This document shows positions 45,401-60,500 of a stretch of 64,000 nucleotides of DNA, piece after piece. Below the pieces are notes generated by a model, which was not told the origin of the DNA, did no database searches, and saw only the letters and a program-made list of their open reading frames with translations. Position numbers and translations under genes: made by a program. The stretch lies in the NCBI GenBank assembly GCA_009741485.1, contig CM019218.1, forward strand, positions 40,901,894 to 40,965,893, given 5' to 3'. The DNA is from Malurus cyaneus samueli. Its lineage: Eukaryota; Chordata; Aves; Passeriformes; Maluridae. The number at the start of each line of letters is the position of its first letter. The stretch's first letter is position 1.

Positions 45401-48400
45401 ACTTTTGTCTCTTCCCAGTTTCCCTGTTTCCTCAGGGTTGTGCATTTTGTCAGCAAATGATAGTTGTCCATTCTCTCACCTAAATTCATGTCCTTTTTAA
45501 GGTGCCCTAATTGCCCACTACCCTTATGGTAGTGTCAGCTCAGAGTGGTTTTGTGATTAATCTCCCCATTAAATGCTTTTATCTACTGTACTCTTGAATT
45601 TTATCTCATTTCTATTGCTCCAGTACTCAATGTAATCAAGCTTTCCTGCGTGATTCCAATGACAATAGATTACAACCTTTGTCACCATCTGTCCAAGTCT
45701 TCACTCCCAAGGGCCTTCTTTTCTCTTTTCTCCCTTATCAGTTTCTTCTCCACTTTAAATTTTACACTCACTCCCTTCTTCATGGATAGCTTCTAATGTG
45801 GTCCTATACCTATACCACATTTGTTTAAGTCAAACAAATCATATTCTCTCCACTGCCAAATAATTTCCTGATTTTCTAAAGAAATAGATAAAAGATTTAC
45901 GCGGCCCAACCTTCTGTTTGTAAAATCATTGTTTGAATGCTTCTTTCTATCAATCTTTGAGTAATCTTGTCCTTCAAATTTGCTCTTAAAGGCTTTCTTT
46001 TATTCCAGGTTAAACTAATACACCACAGATACACAGATATCTCCCTTCCTCTGTAAATGCTGATAAAACATATGTGTGTCTTTGATGCTAACCTGACCTT
46101 TGCATAAGAAAACAATGCACCTCAGCTTCACAATTGTTTGTATTATGTGAAAGATTGGACACTGATTTAGGGTTTGAATCATAGTGGAGAAATAGCTTTA
46201 CTCCTGACCACATCCTCACTGCACTGAACATTTTTCACACAAACTTTTCAGTTTGTACGGCTAAAAGATCTCTTGAAATCTACTTTGTTCTTAACAAGGT
46301 CGGTCTCAAGTGGCTTTCTGTTGATACTTTATGTCCAAGACATGGGCTATTTTTGGCAAGCACACAATTTTCCATTCTTTCCAAGCTCTCTACTCATGGC
46401 AATCTCTCTCTGGAGGTACCTATTATCAAGTTTGTTACAGAGTGCCTTAAGTCAGTTTTTCCTTGCATGAGATACGAATTCCTGATGGTTCCACAACATT
46501 CTAATTAAGCAAGTGTCAGCAATGCAAGAATCTCAGCTTTCCTACTAAAATAACTTGACTAACCAATCCCATCCATCATAAAAGAAAATTATTTGGTTTT
46601 CTCTTTCAAAACTGAAGGCCTTATTCACAGATTTTCTTTAATCTTCCCCTTAATTTATAGCAGATCAAGCTGACATAATTCAAGTTAAAGTAATTTCTGT
46701 GACCAAACCCTTTATATTATATTTCTAGTATATTTTATTGTGCACCCAAACCAAATTGAATAACATCACCATTAGAAATCAGAAAACATCTATACAGACT
46801 TCAGTATTGTCCTACAATAACTTATTTTACCATTTTAAAATAGATTTACTTTTGATTCAGACCTATTCCACTAAAGGCACACTACTTCTTTTTTTGTTCC
46901 TTTAAGTCTGATCGTATTCTGAGCGTTTTGCATTCTCCATCTGCCTTAACAATGTACAGATAATGGGGTTTGCATATGGCACCCGTCTCAGTGCCAACAA
47001 CTGGTACCAACATGATTCTCATTCCACGGCGTTCCCCTCGTCCTCCACTCGTCTACTTTCATTTCCCCCACCAGCCCAACTTCCTCCCTCGTGTTACTAG
47101 GCTGCAGTGTTGGTGTATAAATATTTGGTTTCTCACTGACTACACCCAGTCTCTGAGATGACACGTCGTTTCTTCAGTACCTATACTGTTCCGTTTTCAT
47201 CTGCATATTCCCTTTGCTGGCTTTCTGTCCACTGATCATATTCCTTTGCATTCTGTTCTATACTTATTTACTTGATTTAGGCTCTTACTGAGCCTCAAAA
47301 TTATACAAGTTTCTCCCCACATTCTTTCTTTTTTCCTCATTTAAAACTTATTTCTCATGATCCTTGCAGAGATTTCTCCTGGTCATTGGATCAAAGATCA
47401 TTTCAAGTAGGTTACCCATTAGATTTTTATATTTTTCTTTTTACATGACCTATCATAGAACAGATCATAATCAGTAATATAACAGGCAGAACTGCAACAT
47501 ATCAGCTCTCCATGGGTGTTGAAGTTACTGGCAGAAAAACACTGCAATGGCAGGAAGTCTCTAAGGTTCAGATATGACCATAAAATATCCAGTTCCGATG
47601 TTCAGGCTGGTTCCTGAACTGTAATTTTTAGACATGTGCCCAGTCTCTTTTTTTAAGCCTACTTTAAAGCATTTTGCAATCTCCCAGTTATACTTCCTCC
47701 AAAATTTTCAGGTCATTAATTCTTGTAGTACTTCCTTTACATCACAGTAAATTCTTCTCCTTCTTTGGCATTAATATGCTTCAGCTTTTGCAGACTCTTA
47801 TCACTATTCCCTCTGAGCTGTCACTTCACTTTTTTCTTCCAAGTCCAGACCATAATAATTTTGCTGCAACGCCTTACTCTAGAATTTTTGCAGCTTATGT
47901 GAGCCTTACCAAACATGCATTATCTAAAATAATGCTGGATTTTTTTTCCACTGCCATATCTGTGATTTCCAACCTCATTACTGAATGAAGCCATAGAATT
48001 GTAATGCCCTTCATGCCGACAACTGACTCAAGCATTGCTTGATTATTTCTCCCAGCTTTACCCATGCTTTGTTTTTCACAACAACACAGGGGCAGTGCAC
48101 CCTCTGGAGATGAAAAAAAGATCTTTTTCTATGATGTCTGTGTGTTGTATATCATAAAATGATACCTTGATAGGGGGCATCACAAGCATTAACCAGAAAA
48201 TAACATATCATGCCCACAGCACAATATCCTGTGTGAATGTAGAGCATCAAATATTGGGGGCTTTTGTCATTGAGTTTGTTTCTTTCAACTCCTTGACATG
48301 GAAAAAGATTGCAAAGGTGGTTTGGTACCTACACAGTAAAAAGAATCTTTAACAGTTTGTTACTGTGCAGTTGCCCAAGGTTTCTAAATCTGCACTTCAA

Positions 48401-50654
48401 ATCTCAAAGCTTGTTTTTATCATGAAGTTCTAAATAATTATAATAATGAAGGCTCATGCACAAATATTAGGTATCTTCATGAAAAGTCAACACTGGTATG
48501 AAAAAAATTGCCTTTAGCAATGTTTGACAAAGACCATTTGGCTCAGAAAAAGAGGCCTGTGGACCTGCATTAACCTCCAACTGCAGTGCTGATTTACTTC
48601 TTCAGACTTTGAAAGTATGAAACTCAGTTTATTCCTACACATTCTTAAACAAGATTTCCTACATCTTTCAGATTTGGCAGAACTAAACAGTCTCAAATCA
48701 AGCTAATTGTTTCTTTTAATCATATAACCTCCTGGAGGTGCTAAGATTTGCTTGTCTCAGAGGCCTTTGTGAAGACAAACTGCTTTTGAAGCATTCAGGC
48801 ACTATAGAAAAGCACAAATCATCTCGAAGCACATCTTGGCCATCATAGAGAGCCCTAAACACCAAATACAGAATAATGTCATAAGCAAAATACTGAAAAG
48901 ATGTTTATTGAGTGAGCAGCACTGTGTGTGCCATGCAATAAGCTTGACTGGGGTCCAGTTGTAATCAGATGCATAAAGAAGCTAAAAAGTGAAAGCACAG
49001 ATAAACCTGTTTCTGCTATTTCTTATTGCTTGAATGTTTGACTTTGGGACTGCCTTACTGTTCTCTTCAAACTTCATGTATAAATAATTATAATCTTATT
49101 TCCTTTTCTATTTAATTTCAAATGGTTTCTTGGGATATTTGGTGGGGCACCTTGGGATGTCTATAGCCAGGTTAAAGACAGTGACAGTGAGGAAACCACA
49201 AATAAGCAACAGGGACAGAGAGCAAAGAATTTTAAGCTATTGAGATGAGTATATTAACATATGACAAGTAAGGAGATATTAATTTGAAATACCCCAAAAT
49301 CCCCTATTTTCCGTGAAATATCTGGATTATTTAGCAAACTCACATTTAAGCAGCAGAACCTATCCCAGTCAAACTAGCTGCATACTCTAAGAATCTCTGC
49401 TGGCAAGATGGAATTGAGTGGACAGCCCTTGTACACACTGCAGCATCTCTCACCAACAAATTTCTTATCTCCTCCACCCAGAATAAAGAACAGCCTTCTT
49501 CTAAGGGTCTAAAACTGCTCTGCCTGCACGCAACCATCTCCAAGTAAGCCTTGAAAATTCTGCTGTGATTTTCTCCTCCAAGCATCAATTTCATTCTGAG
49601 GCACGCCTGCAGGGCAGAGCACCAGAGGCCCTTTCAAATGAAAATGCCACTTTAATATCTCAGCTACAGTATTTTTAGACTGGGCTCTTAAAAAAAAAAT
49701 AAATCCAGCGAACATATTCCTCCTATACTGCTCAGTAGGAGGAAATCCTTCACAAAGAAATAAACCCATGCCTGAAAACTCCTGGAGCTTACTGTGGAAG
49801 ATTTTCCACTCCTCTCCACAGTGGACATTTCCCAGTGCCAGCCTTCCATATCAACTGGGGAATGTCCTGATACAATTAGCAGGAAATTTAATCTTAGGGA
49901 GCCACAAGCAGATGGGAACAGCAGATCACATGTGCCAAAAGGGAAACAGAGAGAGAAACTGAGGCAGGCTCTGTGGACTATTAACAACAATTTTATCTGA
50001 GTGCACATCAGCTGATAGTTAAAATAGCAGATTGTAACCAAATTCTCTTGAACCGACAATGGGAAATTACATCAAACTGGAAAAATCTTAGGTTCTGCAG
50101 GTGTTAAAAATGTTTTTAGCATCCATTAAAGGCAGATAAATCAAGTTACATACCGGTAACAACCACCCAAAACCTGAACTAGTAAAGATTCCTATGATTC
50201 ACATTTACATGGACTTTCAAACAAAATCCTGAAGGAGATATAAAAATTGGAAGTTTTAAATGAATTAAGGCATTAAGTTAGAGGACCATGTAATGTAGTA
50301 TCTTAAGTGAGCAAAATGTGGCTGTCTAAGAGGAAAGAGAAGGCCTGGCAACATATATTCTTTCAAGTGCAAGGAATCAAGCATTCCAGCTCTTTATCAG
50401 AGCTACTTATAGAGCTCAATACTACTGATCTAATGTCATTTCTACATTACTGTTCAAGTGAGCAGGATTTCTTTTCCTAATTAAAAATCCCTTTGCATTT
50501 CATGCTGCCAATCCAGCATTATTCAGCAGAAATTTAATTAACATGGTAGCTTCTAATAGTGAAATTCATTTTCCTCTTAGGTTTACTTTCCATTCTAGCA
50601 ATATTTAATTTTAAAAAAAAAATCCGGATCACAGCATTCCAAGCATCACCAGTT

Positions 50655-50673
50655 TTGTCTCTTTAAGAGACAA
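50655..50673. repeat. 19-nt palindrome
   Basis: The sequence ttgtctctt t aagagacaa is a perfect 9-bp inverted repeat around one base. A similar palindrome, ctgtcttt-tt-aaagacag, lies at 9843-9860 in CD44 intron 1. Both contain the GTCT/AGAC core of SMAD-binding elements in inverted orientation. Confidence 0.7.
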
Positions 50674-53600
50674 GAATTTTATTTTAGTGCCCTTCTTATT
50701 TTATGAATCATGGGATTTTGCTGTTACCTTTTGACTGACATGAAGCTAACTAAGTTAGGATTCTGTTTGGCATTCATATCAATTCCACTGTATAATTTAC
50801 ATCTCAGCTTTAAAACTACCACATAAAATACAAACCACATCAATTTAATTTTCTCCATCCACCAGTTTTACACAGCGATGTCTAGTCAATGTTTATTCAA
50901 TGGGTATTTATAATGGACAACAATTGCTATCTGTCTGACAGTCCATCATCAATTGACTCTAACTGCAGGCTACAGTTAAGGACAAATTTGTCACTGCAAT
51001 GCAGCAACTGATTGAAGGCATATTGTTTTGACAACTGTTTATTTCAGATTAATATATGTTAGAATTTAAGGGGAAGGAAGATGGTGACTTGGAATCTGAT
51101 CAGAATTCTGGGTCCTGCTCTTAAATGCAAAGAAATGTTCATTGCATCGTTACAAGTTAATCATCAGCATTCTGTGTGCAGCTGATTTAATCTTGGCTAA
51201 AGCCAGATACACAGACAGATGGGCAAAAAATATGGAGAACTCCTCTCAGAGTCCAGTGCAGGATGCAGAGAATGAAATGAGATCTAATGTTAGTCATCTG
51301 CACCCCAAAACTTCACTGTCCATTATTCAACAGCTCCTTACTCATGGGGAGTGATTGCTACACTTCCATGGAAAAAACCTCCTTTTCCCAGTCACACCCT
51401 GAGCTGTTTTCTCACCCAGGAAATAAACCACAAGCAGGTTGCTTTGCTGCTTTTTCTGGTTTCAACAGTACCTAATTTTGTAATGCATTATATAATTATT
51501 GCTTCTTTCTGGCCTGTTCCCGTAATGATTTTAAAAAGAAAAATTCCAAAACAAGTTTATGATGCGGTGAGTGGGGGGAAAAAAAAGGAGAAAGTATGTA
51601 GGAAACAAGTGATTATTTTCTCAAGCATTAAAGATCATAACTGGTCTTTTTTTTCCATAGCAAAATATTTTAAAATAAAGTTTGCTTTGAGGAAACACAA
51701 AACCAGCCCCCAGACACAAGCATAGACATTTTTGTACCTGCACTCCCTATGCTACTTTTTTTCCAGGAGCTTTCTGTGTCCTCTTGTAGATTTGCTTGGG
51801 TTTTGGCTTGCATCAGCAGAATTATAGCATGTGGTACCCTTCCCATAACAAAACCCAGAGCGATTTAACTCATGCTTTGCTCTTTCTGTTGCTCTGTGTT
51901 CAATTACCAGCCAGATGTGATCAATCAATGCCTAAAAAAATAAAATCTTACATGATTTGCAAGCAAACTTCTGCAGAGATATTAGGCATACTACATTTTA
52001 AAGCAAACATGAATAAATGCAGAAAACAAAATGCAAACGTATCTTTCATATAAAGTTGGAATACAAGGGAGACAAGATGTGAGAGAGTTTGAATTCAGTG
52101 AATTCATCTTCAAGAGCTCCTGGTTGCCAAAACAGCACCTATGTGTTAATTAGGACTTCTCTGTTGCTATTTTTAATCTTGACATACCTGCAGTTAAATG
52201 CCAGGCAGACACCATATAACTGTGAGCAGCTGCAACTTCTGTTCCAGCCTTCACAGGTGTTTGGTTCATCTAATTTTGCATAAAAGCAAACAGTAAAGGG
52301 TGTTACAAAAATATAAAAAGGTCCTAGAATTAAGCAAGAGTTTTAAAGAATCATTTCATTACTAAGTTTATGAGTACTTTGAGATCAACCCAAAGTGCTC
52401 CCAAAATGTTGCAGCAAGAGCTGCCTTTGCAAGCAGGAAAGTAAAACTAGAGGCAACCCAGCAAGCTGGGGCATGTTATTTCTCAGGAGCTGCTTATAGT
52501 GATCCTGTAAGAGCAGCGTTAATAGCTGAGCAGTTTTTAATGCAGCTGCCTCTGCCTGCTGTGGTGCTGAGCTCCAATTCCACACAGGGAATGTCCCCAG
52601 TGCCCATCCCAGCACCCCCAGACAGCAGAGCTCTGCACGCTCCACGCTCGCATTGCGCACTTTTCCAGAGACGGAGGAGACATTTTTGAAGCAAGTTAAA
52701 TGAAGGGAGTCAGCGTTTCTAATATAGCAAACGCCAAGGCTGGGGAATTCCCTGCTGTTCCCTTTCCATACTGTAACTCTCACCAGCTTGAGACAGTCAC
52801 GAGCCATTCCACGAGTACTTAGGCTGAGGTTTGCCTGAAACTGAGAATTACAGCAAGCACTGCCTCAATTCTTCTTGAGCACACCATTTTATTTTGTTGT
52901 TGCAGAATAGTTATGGCAGTGAAACAATAAAACAACAACAGTATTTAAAAATCAGTGTCTATGTTCTCCTTGCAGCCATTTTAAGCAAATACTTTTTTTA
53001 AAAAAATAAACTTAGCCTTGACTCATTCTGATTTTTATATTTTCAAGTGACAAGAGTATGTAATTGTCCATTTATACAGAAATCATATGAACAGCATACA
53101 GGCAGGACTTTTTCCAATTTACCCAGTAGGATTTGTTTATCTGTTTGTTTGTTCTGATTTATATCAAATGACTACTGCAGGCTTAATGTTTCATAAACAA
53201 GAAAATCTGCCTCTTCTGTTAAGTAATACACACATCAATGTGCTCTCACATAGCTTTCTATTATAAACTTTTCCAATAAAATAATGCATATACAGAAGTA
53301 GATATAATCCTGATTTCTTTTAGCACTTTAGTTAAAAAACTTTAGTTAAGAAGTTTCCAGAAATTCAGAGAAAATATCTTGGATTATATAACTGTAACAA
53401 AAATAATTTTGAAATAAACAACAGGACAATACACAACCTCATCTTTTTATCATATAAACATTTAAAGTTCTTTAAAGCTTACTACCCATTACTTATCTAT
53501 TGTGGTACAAAGTTGCTTTTTCATAAAGTGTAGTTTGTGTAACACAAAGAAGTATTTGGACTTCTTTGGTCCAAATTTGTTTATGGAATTATTCTGCACC

Positions 53601-54468
53601 AATTTAAGAATTATTTTTGCAAGCACAAACAACCTGGAAAAGTCCTCTGAGGAAAAGTAGTTGTCTCATCCTCAGTGAACATTCTTCAATTTACTAAAAA
53701 AAAAATTACTGGTTTACTAAATTGCTCTCTGTCCTAGTTAGTACCTGCATGAATAATACCAGCATGTCATGCAAACCACGTATTTACTCAGAGTATTTTC
53801 TGCCAGTAGACAGACAAACCCCACTAACAGTCATTCAGCCTCACATTCTCCAAGTTTACTCAGAAGATAACCAGACACATTTGGAAAAGACAAGACAGTT
53901 AACTGACTCAGTGAAAATTATCAGATTTCCAAAAATTGTCTCCCTGATGTAATAGAAATGCCTTTAAAAGAACAAATGAGTCATGTTGCTATAGCAGGAC
54001 AAGGTTTGCGTGGATCGTAGCTACGTAGTGTAATCATGGAAAACTTTGTGGCAGGGGGATAATCATCCTCGTGTAACTCCTGCACGCAGGATTTGCTGTT
54101 ATCTCAGTCAGCTCCTCACAATCCAAGGCTTCCCTTGGCTTCCCTGGCTGTGAACCTCACTCAGTATTTGACAAATTCCTTCACTGACACACACGTCATC
54201 TTTGGCCAGGATTATTCCACCCAGAAAGGCAGATAGCAAAGCCACAATGTGCTGCAATCCTTTGGCGCTTGAAAATGTTTACTTATCTGGTGCTGCACTT
54301 AATAAATAAACACCTGTAGAAAGTGGTGTCAATCATTCAGAAGACAACACTTTCACCTTCTCCCATTGAGTATTATGACTGAAAGAAAGAAGATATTTAC
54401 ACCTTTTTTTTGCAGGAGACATCACTTCCCACTGAAAAAAGAGGCTGCAAGCGGGAGCACCAATTCAC

Positions 54469-54500
54469 CAAACCCAAGAAATTCAGCAAACCCAAGAAAT
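54469..54500. repeat. Short tandem duplication, period 18 bp
   Basis: The motif caaacccaagaaat occurs at 54469-54482 and 54487-54500. It is a minor local duplication. Confidence 0.8.
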
Positions 54501-57500
54501 GCATGCCTACAAAGAACCAGACCAAACTCTTACAAACCAGGAAGGATTCAGGGAGCTCTCAGCTCAAGGCTGTGACTGCCAACAATCCAGCCTCAGTTTT
54601 TTGATTCCATTTAGACTATGGCTTGTGACACTTAAATGGTTTTGGTTCCTGCGACTGAATATGTTCAAAAGGTCCAATTACAAAATTCACCAGGATCCCA
54701 GGAGTTAAAAGGGTGATTAGATTTCCTAACATTGATGGGAAATATTGATTACTGTTCACCCAAAACAGAACAATAAGAGAATATTTAGAGGCAGTAATAG
54801 TAAATAAGGCATAAGATTAGTCCTGAGCAAGTCTAAGTGTCAGATTTTCTTTCAGAGGAATGCATGCTAAAAACTAAACCCTGCTGAGCCAGAATCCTGA
54901 CTGAAAGGGCAAATGGGCCTCTGAACTCCAGAAGGGGGTTTCAAACCAGGAATTTCAGGTTTTCATACACCTCGAGGAATGACTAAGGTAGAATTCCAAG
55001 CCCAGAAAAAAATACCAGATTTAAGAATTACTTCTCTACTGGCCTGTGTCATTCTGCCTCAAACAACCAGACTGACTTCTAGCACAATTGTCCATGTATT
55101 ACAAGATGCTTTATGTCATATGTTCCTTTTTTATCTGAGACTTCTGTCATTAACTTCCAAGATTTTTAGTAATTTTGACAGACCAAAAGACTAAGGAACC
55201 CCAGGAAGATAATTAGGAAAATAATTGTTAGTGCTGGGACAGCTGTGTGCAAAATAAATGTGGGAAAATCTGTCATAAAAGCATGCACCAAAGTCTCTGT
55301 TCTGAAAGAAACAGTGATGGATTGCCTTGTCTGGAAGCACATATTCTCTCAAAATCTGTAAAGCAGAGTGTTCAAAGTTGAGATGTCTCATTTGCCTCTT
55401 CATAATATTCAGATTCTGGATGGCAAGAAAAAAATCACTTCTGCATTCAAAATTCACCAGGCAAGACAGCTACAATCATCATAAAAATGTGACAAAAACA
55501 TGTATTCTTCCTTCCTCTGCAGCTAACATTTAATCCACAAGATTTCCCTGGAATGAGAAGCCTCCTTGCATGCCCCTCTGATCACAGTCTGAGGAGCATT
55601 ACACCCTGTTCTCATGATGAGTGGGTTCTTCCTCTTTATGCCCTTGAGAAGGAAAAAAAAATGCATTCCTGAGCTTTGTCAGCTTTCATTCAATACTCTG
55701 TTTCCTTCTTCTGTATCCACAATCAGTGGCAATTTCAGGTGGGAAGTTAAATAACTTCACTAGAGCGTGATCTCCTGATCATGACCCGATAGCTCCATCA
55801 GGGCAGCAGGAAACACAACACATACACACACAGACAGCAGCAAATGTGGCACTGTCTGAATTAGCAAATGTCCATGTCTGCAAAGGAGGTGAACTCAGGC
55901 AGCACATTTCACCCTGAAAATATGAGTTCTGTTTGTTAAAATGCAGTTAGTCCATCCAGCATGACATGAAGTCAGTGGGACGATGAACTCATCTCTATTT
56001 CTGTGCCCGTGTTAATACCGGGCTGCAGTCAGAGTTTCAGTTACTTTCAAAGGAGACATACCAAGCATGAAGAGGAACTATTAAAACTCTGCATTTTTTC
56101 TTCTAGATTTCACTCAGTTTGCCATGCCAGGCTGAGGCCTTTGCTTTCATAAGGAAAATTAAAAAAAAATATTCCATTAAGTTTCTAGAAATGTGTTAAG
56201 ATGATCAAAACCAACACCAAAATCGAAGGTGCTAGAAATTATTTTACCAAAGAGATCTCACACAAACTCAGTTGTAGAATTTGGTGTTCTCAAGAGATTA
56301 CCTACTCTGTGTACTGAACAATTTGTAGTCTAGATCACCATGCACAAACACTATGATTTGCTGACCTGTTAAAAACCGACCCTAAATCTAGATGACAATC
56401 CAATTAAGTCTTGAACAAAAAAAAGCTGCTGTTCCACAGAGGTTTTGCCATTTAAACCAGTGATTGTGATAATTCTGCCTTTTCTTATACAATGCCAGAG
56501 AGTTGCATAGATAAATTATGGAATGAGGTGTCACAACCAAATGGATTTACTCTAAAAAAAGATGTTAATTTAAAGATTCTACAGCATGGGCTGAAATGTG
56601 CGCTAAAAACTTGTACAAGGTATGTATTGAAAAGGAGAAAGAAGCTTCTGTGGCAGATGACCCTATCAAACAATATGAAATTGAAAATTCAGTTCCTGAA
56701 CACAGAGATTGATTCTCAGAGTTTGTTTCTCACAGTCTGCTGCATTTAGGGAAATATGATATTTTTCACCTTCCGAAGAAACTTACACGAGAAATTCCCT
56801 GAAGTGGAAAGAAAGCCACACACCTCCTCAGAACTAATCAGGGGAGTTAGCTATGCAAACAAATTTCATTAGTTATCAGACTCTTTTGGATAATGAAGTC
56901 TCATGAGCCAGGGTGTAATCACCGGAAAATTCCCTCCCTCTCCCCACCTCTATGTATAACTTTGAGTAGATTCCTCATGTGTCTTGTTCCTGTTTTACTT
57001 TAGCTCATCTGTCATACCCCACTACAGAAAACAGGATGCAGAGGTGAACTGTTATCTCCCAGGCTAAATTGCTAGACCATAAAGAAGGGAGCCCTGGTGA
57101 ACCTAAACTCTCTGTACCTGATTATTTCTGTACTCAGAAAAGACTCCATAGAGATAATTTAATTTACCTCTGTACTCAAAGATTGGGAGTCACAGGAGAA
57201 AGAGGACACTATAGCAGTCTGGATTCCTGCAGGTGAAGTTCACCCACAGGTTTAGATGAGTCCATGGAACCAGCAGGCTTTTAAATGCACCGAGGGTGAG
57301 CTGCAACACAGTGGAAGGCTGCTAACCATCCCCTGGCTCAGCAGTGGAAAAACAGGGCTTTGAATGAAAAAAGCTTTGCAAACAGGCCCTGTTGTCAGAA
57401 AAGAAGGTAGAGGAGAGAGCAAAAAACAACAACCACAGGCTTGCATGGTCAGCTAGGTAGGAAAACTCCTGAAGATGCCCTGGGGTTGCTGGGACCATTG

Positions 57501-60500
57501 TCAAGGCAGCTGCATCCACAGCAAGCTGAAAAGACTTGTTCATCTTGCACCCACTAATGAGCCCAAGAGAAGGCAAATGCAGGTTTGAGCTTTGTGATTT
57601 TGCCATTTTCACATTTTTGTTTGAAAAGCCATAATTATAGGTACGTACATCTATTACATCTAAAGGGTCTGTTCCAGGAGACAAGATACTGACAGCCAAG
57701 GTCCAATGTCTGTCATTCTCTTTTCTTAACAAATGGCTTTCTGCATGAGGAATTTGAATAATTCTGGAGCTATTTCTCCAGGTGAGGACTTTGCTCTAAG
57801 TAACATACTCAACAGGATTATTTTCTGTATCTTTTCTCTGTACTGATTTCTTGGTCAACCTGAAGCTGTTCCAAGGCAGTGTACACCTTCAGAAATTCAT
57901 TTCACTCTGAAAAGGGTGGTTTTCCTTAAGCATTCTTTTCTGCACAGATTTGTAAAGATGATGTCTCTTGATAGAGTCCTCTAAGGTTTTCAGCAGCATT
58001 GGATTTATGATTTACCATGACTTCTTTGGAGGTACTGTGTCATCACATCAAATTCACCCAGAAAAATACTTACAGATACTAAAACAGAGCAAAAGAAGGA
58101 ACCTGCCTCAAGGGAAGAAGGTAAGGAAACAGATATGAGAAAAGAAGATGAGGCAGTCTGGAAAATAGAGCAGTGGGTACACAGGACTTGCTGGAAAGGT
58201 TGGCACCAGGTGTGACAGGTATATTCTGCAAAGCATCTGCAAAGAGGGGCCTTGTGCTAGTTCCATACAAATAAAAGATTAACTGCCAAAGAACCATTCT
58301 GTGGCTGCATTCAGCAGAAATGTGCCCCTTTTTCTGGCTTTCTACCCATGGCTTCAATGACCCCTGAGTGGAAGAGTGAGTTGATAGCTTTTGCCTTGTT
58401 TTGGTTACAGTCAACAGTCACAGAGCCATGGTTGATCACCCAGCACAGCAAAGCTTCTCTTCTTTCTGGGGTCTACAAAAACTGCAGAGAAGAGCCTGAC
58501 CTTCACAGGTCATAGGGCACTTGTGCCGTCAGAAACACACTGGCATATTATAACAATTCTGCTGCTGAGACAAAAGAGCAATGACAGCACTTTTCTTTCT
58601 TAGAATCAGACTGCAAATAATGAATCAGTGAGATGCAGTAACTCTGTAGTGAGCATTAGAAATGAGGCATATTATTTATATAGCACAATGGAACTTTTCT
58701 CAAGAAGATACAGTGGTGTTTACTCTCTCCCTAATATACTGCTGCCTTTTCTTTAGCTTATTTACTGCCATAGAAATTAATGTTCTAAGGATAACAGTTA
58801 CTTTGGTGGTTTGGCTGTGGATCTAAATGTCAAGGATGGAAATCCTGACATTCTTAAAGTTTAAGATAGTAAATGTTTGACTCTATTATGAGTTGCAGAC
58901 ACAAAAAAAAACCTGGTGGAAAATTCTGGTCACAACAAGAAGCAAGTTTTTTCCAAATCTAGGGAACAGTTGTATTACAGGCTTTGATTCCTGTTTCTTT
59001 CTCTCCATACTAGAAATTGAAAACTGTGTGTCAGTAGTGTATCTATGTTCATATTTAACTGCAAATTACTCATTTTCCAACCATCCTTCCCTGCATCATT
59101 CCAGCTGCTATAAGGTAATACAGTAAGTTACTAGGTGGATTTTTTTTAAACAGTTTTAGGTATCAGTAATTCTCTTCCCCCTATGTCATTCTGTTTTCTG
59201 TCCCTAGTGCAGGCATATTTATACAGTTTTCCACACCCTTTGATGCATTCCAGAACACAGAGCTTACTTTACAGTAAATCAAACTGAACCTGCTTGGTAA
59301 AATAGGTACTACAGAATATTTTAACATCAGAATTCGAGGGTATGCCTGCTTAAAATTCCAGCAGATTAATGATAAACAATACACTGTTGAAATGCAGCCT
59401 GGAAAGTTACAACCTTTTCCAAAGTTCCAAAAGGAATGAATGATACCCCCACTGGAGGTTAATCATGCTACCTCGGGGATGACATACTATAACATGTATT
59501 TAGCTATTATAGAGAAACTCTTTCCTTCACAAGTATCCACCCTACTGCTAATAATTCTGAAAAGATTGTCTTCTGTGTAAAATACAAATTATTTTTCCTC
59601 CCAGCTAAAGAACAAAAACAGTTTAATAAAAGAATTTGCCACACAGGGTGTTGACGTCTGAATAAAGAGATTGGACTCTCTGAAATGTCAGAATTGAATA
59701 ACATGGCTGGAGAAGGTAAAGGCAGAAAAATTCTTTGAAAGCACTATTCTCATGGGGAATACCCAAATGGGCAGCAAAATGGAGGTGACCTGCACCTCCA
59801 TTTTTGATATTCATCTCTAGTCACTGGCATATGTTTCTCTGCTTGGAAATTCCATAACCATCTCAGCATGGTCTTCTTCCAGAACCTTCTATCTCACCTG
59901 CTGGCATGTACTCCCCCTCCAGACAATTTATCCTCCTTGGAATATAGTAGGAATGGCATTCTCATCTGTTAAAAAAATCAGACCTAATTACAGACTTAAT
60001 TAATTATATTTGAATGACAATAATGTTAATTAACTGTTAATTCTTATTCCAAATAATCAGCTGGAATGACAGTGGGGAAAAGTCCATGGTGTGGCATTTT
60101 ATAGCAATTCATTTGCCTTGGTGTTTAAGATCAAAGGCATTGGTTTGTTGATGCTCTTGGTTTAAGACAACAAAGCTGGTGTGCTGTAATCAGCACGAAC
60201 ACCTACATGCATCTCTTGCTTTCTTCCCCTGCTGTTTCCCTGCCTCAGTGTCAGCCTATTATTCACTAAAGAAATTCTTTATTGTGTACATGTGACATAT
60301 TTAGGAGATGCCTACCTAATTATTCTTAGGTTTTGGAAAGTAATGTTTGCTGCAAAATAGTTTGGTTATAGTAGGATTTTTGTCTTTTTTTATGTCTAGG
60401 TTGAAGGCTTTATCATTTGATAAAATCAAAGCATGCATACAGAAAAAGTAACTATATTTCGTATTAATTTACTATGTAATGTACTTATACTGAGAACTAT

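Noticed and set aside
57322..57732. 136-codon minus-strand frame considered as a distal exon of the upstream neighbour (PDHX)
   Set aside because: No dehydrogenase-complex acyltransferase or lipoyl motif; no convincing splice borders.
60021..60046. gttaattaac palindrome considered as an HNF1 site
   Set aside because: It lies in an A+T-rich stretch full of ttaatta cores; a chance match is likely.
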